Origin: Silene conica
Taxonomy: Eukaryota; Streptophyta; Magnoliopsida; Caryophyllales; Caryophyllaceae
Direction: 5' to 3'
DNA: 64,000 nt
NCBI GenBank assembly: GCA_029255685.2
Contig: CM055316.2
Coordinates: 67,967,237 to 68,031,236, forward strand
The stretch's first letter is position 1. Every line of letters starts with the position of its first letter. The translations under genes were made by a program, and so were the position numbers. Below the pieces are notes generated by a model. That model had not been told where the DNA came from. It did no database searches and saw only the letters and a list, made by a program, of their open reading frames with translations. Shown here piece after piece: positions 59,760 through 64,000 of the stretch.

Positions 59760-60600
59760 TAGAGACTTGTTATATCACGTTTTTTGTTTTATTTATTATA
59801 CATTTATTTTTTAATTTATTTTAAGTTTGCCTTTACATTTTGGTTAATTTTATTAAAAGGTATTTTTGTTTTATCGTTAAAAGTATGTTTGAGACGGTTT
59901 TTATAATAACGGATTTTTTTGGTGCAATGGTTTATATTTGCGGGATATTGTTATCGAATTATTTGGTTGGACGATTTCTATTATATCTAATTCATCGTTA
60001 TTGAATTTTTGAGACAATTTGTGTAATAAACTATTATAGACGGTCCCAAAATCAATTAATCTCCAATTTCCTCTTTTACTCATTTAGTCATATTCACCCT
60101 TAGTTCATCTTTACTAGGTAAAAACCTAAATTATAAGCAACGTCATTTGACCGATCAAATGCATTTTAAATGAATTAAACGCATTATCAAAGACAAAATA
60201 ATTACTATAATCTTCAACGCTTCCAACATGGGCACCTGGTGATTCCGGATTATGATTATTACTATTAACTTTTTTTTTAAAAAAGAAAAAAACAAACGAA
60301 ATGGGACACATCGTGTGAATTACGCGGCTACACCATGGTTTGGTCATGTGAAAAATAAGGCACCACTGTGGACTCGGCGTGTGGAAAACATAACAACTCC
60401 ATGATATCAACATGTGGGATACACGACACCACAATGGTGTCGACATGTGAGATACATGACACCACCAGGGTATCAACGTGTGGGAAATACGACACCACCA
60501 TGGTATCAACGTGTGGGAAACACAACACCACTATGGCCCTGTCGTCTGTCTTACAAGGCACCAAGAGGCGGCAATTATTGACACGACCAGAAAACTCGAC
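59760..60600. mobile_element. Decayed relative of the foldback element
   Basis: The left part (TTATATCACG, then AATTTATTTTAAGTTTGCCTT and GAGACGGTTTTTATAATAA) parallels the left arm of the element at 19438. At 60333-60540 a core of seven units keeps a period of about 33 bp (CCATGG or variants near 60333, 60363, 60399, 60432, 60465, 60498 and 60531) with CGTGTGGGAAA and ACACGACACC segments. No complementary right arm is recognisable. Confidence 0.6.
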
Positions 60601-60773
60601 ACGAACCTGACACGAACTTATTAGTGGGTTAAGGTCAAGACTTTGTGACCCATTTAAGTAATTTGGTTGACACGGACACGACAGGAAACTTAAATGGGTC
60701 GGGTTAGGGTTGAGTTATTTTGACACGAACCTGTCACGGAAAACCCATTTATTTAAAAGTCAATATATATTTA

Positions 60774-61384
60774 TCATTCATTCATCAATAGACGAAAAGT
60801 AAGATTCTCCCTTTCTTCTCTCTAAAAAATCCCAGCCTCCATCAATCAAATCTGGGGCTTCCATAGACTTTTGATCGATGGTAAGCCCTATAAAACTTTA
60901 TTTATCAATTTTTACTATGAAACCTTACGAATTAATCAATAAAAGTCTCCGTTTTGGTGAGATCCGTTCGTTTGTCTCTATTTTCCGAGTTTTTTCAGTC
61001 CTTGTTATTCAAGGTTTTCGTTCTATTGGTAATATAGATATGAGCGTCTTGGTCGTTTCTTATATGGTGAAGATGCGGAAGATCGGTTTCGTAATAGATC
61101 GTTATATAGTCTTACATATGTTGTCGATTTGTTGGTTGCATTTAATTTGGTCAGATGAAATCGTCTCTCGTCAAGGCTCAAGATCCTACGATCCTCTTGT
61201 GAAAAGCTGTTTGCGGCGATATGATAGAGGACGTGCTTTGAAGCAATTCAAGTTTACAGATCTTTCTTTGAACAAGATTTTATTTTATTTGATTCTAGTC
61301 GAGTTGTATCCCGTCAAATTACACATATATTGTAGATGTCGTATGACTATTTATTAATGGAATGATCTTTCTTTCAAAAAAAAA
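60774..61384 (+). mobile_element. SINE-like retroposon, copy 2, with target-site duplication
   Basis: AAAAGTCAATATATATTTA occurs at 60755-60773 and again at 61385-61403, right after the A tail, a 16-19-bp duplication. The body shares AGCCTCCAT, GATCGATGGTAAGCCC and GTTTTGGTGAGA with 20405-20923. A 159-codon frame (60878-61357) spans much of it but shows no homology I recognise. It could be a long SINE or a fragment of an unknown LINE. Confidence 0.75.
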
Positions 61385-61403
61385 AAAAGTCAATATATAT
61401 TTA

Positions 61404-61689
61404 GGTAAAGTCAATAATCCAACAAAGCAACTTAAAAATGAGCATTTTCAAACATTAGTTTTAGGATAATCTATATAAAATAATAAAACAGAAACCACAA
61501 CATACTTTTTTTTCCCGCCTACTTGCTCACTTACCTACTGTATCTCTCCACCGGCCAATCTGAATTATCTCTCTAATAAAGTGAGTAAATCTTCAACCTT
61601 CCATAAAAAAAATAAAAAATATTTTTCAACCAGAAAAAAGATTATCTTTCTTCAAATCGTGGCCCATCTTTTCCTCAACGTTAATTACA
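61404..61689. other. AT-rich sequence, no recognised feature
   Basis: It lies between the retroposon and the next MITE. Confidence 0.5.
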
Positions 61690-61890
61690 AAATCACAAAT
61701 TCTCATTTGTGATGGCGGTATCCGTCACAAGCTTGTGACGGATACCGTTTCCTCTCACAAAATACCTACTTTTTCTATCTCTCCGACACTATTCATGTGG
61801 CCCCCTTTCTCCACTAACTCATTTTGTATCCATTTTATCTCACAAAATATCCGTCACAAATGGTGACCCGTCACAAGCAAGACTTACTAT
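61690..61890. mobile_element. MITE of the GTGACGG group
   Basis: Left AATCACAAATTCTCATTTGTG and GTCACAAGCTTGTGACGG (itself a palindrome), right CGTCACAAATGGTGACCCG and CAAGCAAGACTTACT. It is the reverse-orientation match of 59458-59646. Confidence 0.75.
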
Positions 61891-62460
61891 TACAAAATTC
61901 CCCTACCCTTTTTCATGAGTTCTCTATTCAACATTTATAATTTCTATGCTACGGAAATTTAGAATTTATTTATTTAAAGTAATAAAACAACCACCACCAC
62001 CACATTTTTTTCCGTCCAAACTACTAATACATCACTTCTATTGAAAATTAATGTTTTCTAAGATAACTCCTAAATTATAGCACTTTATCAAAAAAAATCT
62101 AAATTCATTTCCTCATTCTCAAAAATTGTATATTCTCAATGGTTTTTAAGTTTTACTTGGTCAATTAAATCGTTACTTTTTCGTTTTCATATGATCTATT
62201 AATTTTATTAAAATACTACACTCATCTATATTCAACAAATTAGTAGATCCCATAAAAACATATGAAGTACTAATTTGTACCTCACGACTTTAAATTGTTT
62301 TAAACGTTTTAAATGTGACACATAAAGAGACCGTATCTTAATAGTTTTATTGAGAGACCTCTGAAAGGGAGGTAGTTATTTAATTTCTATTTTCAATGTT
62401 ATGTTTCCTACTAACTTTGTGGAAGACGGCCTTTCAAAGACATGTGAACTGTCTAATAAC
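61891..62460. other. AT-rich sequence, no recognised feature
   Basis: It lies between the MITE and the CACTA terminus. Confidence 0.5.
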
Positions 62461-62745
62461 CACTAGTACAAAAATACCCTATTGCGTCAAGTAAATTGCG
62501 TCGGTTCTACAAAAACTGATGCCAAAAGTAGTTAACTTTGGCGGGAGTTCAATTTTGCCCTATAGGCAAGTTATTTGCATCAGTTGTTAATTTAGAACTG
62601 ACGTCTAAAAAGCATAAGTTGTTCCCAAAACTGACGTATTTAATAAAATAAGAGCAAATACATCAGTTTTGTCAAATAACCGACGCATTAGATCCGACGC
62701 ATTAGATCACTTTGGCGGGAGTTCAATTTTGCCCTATACGATCGT
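62461..62745 (+). mobile_element. CACTA transposon 5' terminus
   Basis: The sequence starts CACTAGTACAAAAATACCC, a CACTA-type inverted-repeat sequence. Short subterminal motifs follow (GCGTCGG, ACTGACG, CATCAG, CCGACGCATTAG) in both orientations. The block TTTGGCGGGAGTTCAATTTT is present twice (about 62538 and 62711). The other end is not in the window. Confidence 0.65.
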
Positions 62746-62816
62746 TGTATGGTACGGATTAATTTAATTGTTGCTTTACCTGAGTTGCTGTTTGGTCTTA
62801 TGTCTTTAACTTGTAG

Positions 62817-63594
62817 GCTTTATGTGTTTCTGGGACTGCTTCTACTAGGCATGTTAATGGCGTTCTACGAAGCAGGGCTGGTATGATTCTTTCGGTATGT
62901 CCTTGATCAACAGCTTAATTTAAATGTAATCTAGTATATTAGTTGATCATTTCTTCGTATCCTTCTTGTATAGTGTATAAGTATGCTGTATGTGCAGCTT
63001 TTGACTTTCAGTTTTGCATTTAGATGTTGTTTGGTTTAGTTAAGAATTGCTCTGTACGTCCTAGACTCGAAAGTTTTTGGTCATACATATATATTGATGA
63101 GGTTTAATCATTAGTCAAGGACCTCAACTGTGAGTTCTAGGACTTGTATTATTCTCGATGACCCTTGAGTTGTACTTTTTATCGTTAAGACCAATACTCT
63201 TGTTCCACTATTCTTTGACTTTAAAATATGATGTAATAAAGCAAAATGGCTAACAAATCTCTCTGCGCCTCATATATTGTGAAGCTGAAGCCGTTGGATG
63301 CAACTGTTGGTGTTATTTTCCTTATTGGTCATTGAGAAACCTTTCCTCAATTCTTAGTGTTACATTTTATCAGGTAACATGGCTAAATTTGAAATTTGTG
63401 AGACTGGAGCAAGTCTATATGAGAGTTTCTATATTATGTAATTTCGAACAAACATTAATTAAGTGCAGCATTTTGATGGTCTATGATTCTTTTGTTTAGT
63501 TTTAACCTTCATGAGTGAAAGACAACTGACTGATGCTTTTTTCTTTTACTTGCAGGTTCTTAAGAAGCAAGCGGGACTAAAGCTTGACGATCAT
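62817..63594 (+). pseudogene. Two exon-like segments of an unidentified gene or captured gene fragment
   Basis: Positions 62817-62894 (26 codons: ALCVSGTASTRHVNGVLRSR then AGMILS) are bounded by an AG acceptor (CTTGTAG) and a GTATGT donor. Positions 63556-63594 (13 codons, VLKKQAGLKLDDH) are bounded by TTGCAG and GTAATC. Both are phase 0 and would join in frame. I do not recognise the protein. Since a CACTA end lies just to the left, this may be gene sequence carried by the transposon; it may also be part of a host gene that continues beyond the window. Confidence 0.35.
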
Positions 63595-64000
63595 GTAATC
63601 ATTCTTTGCTTATTGCTTTGTGTTATTATGTTCTCTTCTATAGCGTTTAATATATTTTTTGTACTTTACTTGCTGATGGGCTCTAAAAGTCAGCTTCACC
63701 TCTATTACTAGAGTGATTTTTGATGGTTAGGTTTTATACATAGGGACCGTGTCCACCCGTTCATTTGTGAGATCCCTAAAAATGGGAGTTCAACTGGAGA
63801 ATTCGACATTACGCTTTTTCTTTGCTCTGTTAGGAAAAAGTCCCATTATCAATTATTTAAAAACTCAAAAGTACTCTAGATTAAGTTATCGTCTGTAGAA
63901 GTAGAATCGTTATGACGACACTTGTTATAAGCCTTCTTAAAGAGGCATTAACATAGTTCTCTTCTATAACATTAAAAAGTTATGATGACACCCAATGTTA
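63595..64000. other. Unassigned sequence at the right edge
   Basis: No further exon is convincing. The frame at 63511-63711 overlaps the second exon-like segment but runs through its donor site. Confidence 0.4.

Noticed and set aside
60878-61357. 159-codon frame as a protein gene
   Set aside because: It sits inside the SINE-like retroposon, the other copy has no equivalent frame, and no motif is recognisable.
1-64000. tRNA, rRNA or snRNA genes
   Set aside because: I scanned for conserved tRNA A and B box pairs and rRNA-like sequence and found nothing convincing. tRNA-like matches are retrotransposon primer sites.

Overview
This is an AT-rich, transposon-dense stretch of a flowering-plant nuclear genome. 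The element families fit a dicot: an Athila-type Ty3/gypsy retrotransposon, Stowaway and Tourist MITEs, plant L1-type LINEs, Helitrons and a TRIM. I cannot place the species from sequence alone; one of the Caryophyllales is a guess. Only one complete host gene is convincing. It is a nine-exon plus-strand gene at 50012-53452 encoding a Mediator subunit 26-like protein with a TFIIS N-terminal domain. Two short exon-like pieces near the right edge (62817-62894 and 63556-63594) may belong to a second, unidentified gene or to a gene fragment captured by a CACTA element.

Layout. 1-842: LTR-like sequence of another retroelement. 843-13480: a young, nearly full-length Athila element with two 1334-bp LTRs that differ at about six positions. 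It has a tRNA-Asp-type primer site, a gag-pol reading frame broken by one stop inside integrase, a broken ATHILA ORF1-family gene in the env position, and a polypurine tract. 13856-23700: Stowaway MITEs, a decayed LINE (about 14640-18392), Helitron ends, an 863-bp foldback element (19438-20300), a SINE-like retroposon and a second decayed LINE. 24202-35600: a hAT MITE, two adjacent solo LTRs, two 5'-truncated LINEs, a perfect 24-bp-stem hairpin, a CACTA terminus and a copia-like LTR fragment. 36375-38675: an array of about 40-bp repeats carrying two inverted copies of one Helitron. 40126-48587: a hAT MITE, a TRIM with an internal minisatellite, three Tourist-like MITEs in tandem, and Helitrons with a nested hAT MITE. 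49390-53830: the MED26-like gene with its leader and 3' region. 53900-64000: MITEs, a decayed relative of the foldback element, a second copy of the SINE-like retroposon and a second CACTA terminus.

Most sequence between these elements shows no recognisable coding content. The most unusual signals are three. First, helically spaced palindromic GTCGATCGAC modules recur in the LTRs, the gag coding region and the pre-ORF1 region of the Athila element. Second, the foldback element is built from 33-bp self-complementary units, and a diverged relative 40 kb away keeps the same period. Third, two inverted Helitron copies sit face to face inside a repeat array. All calls were made by reading the sequence; no database search was possible.
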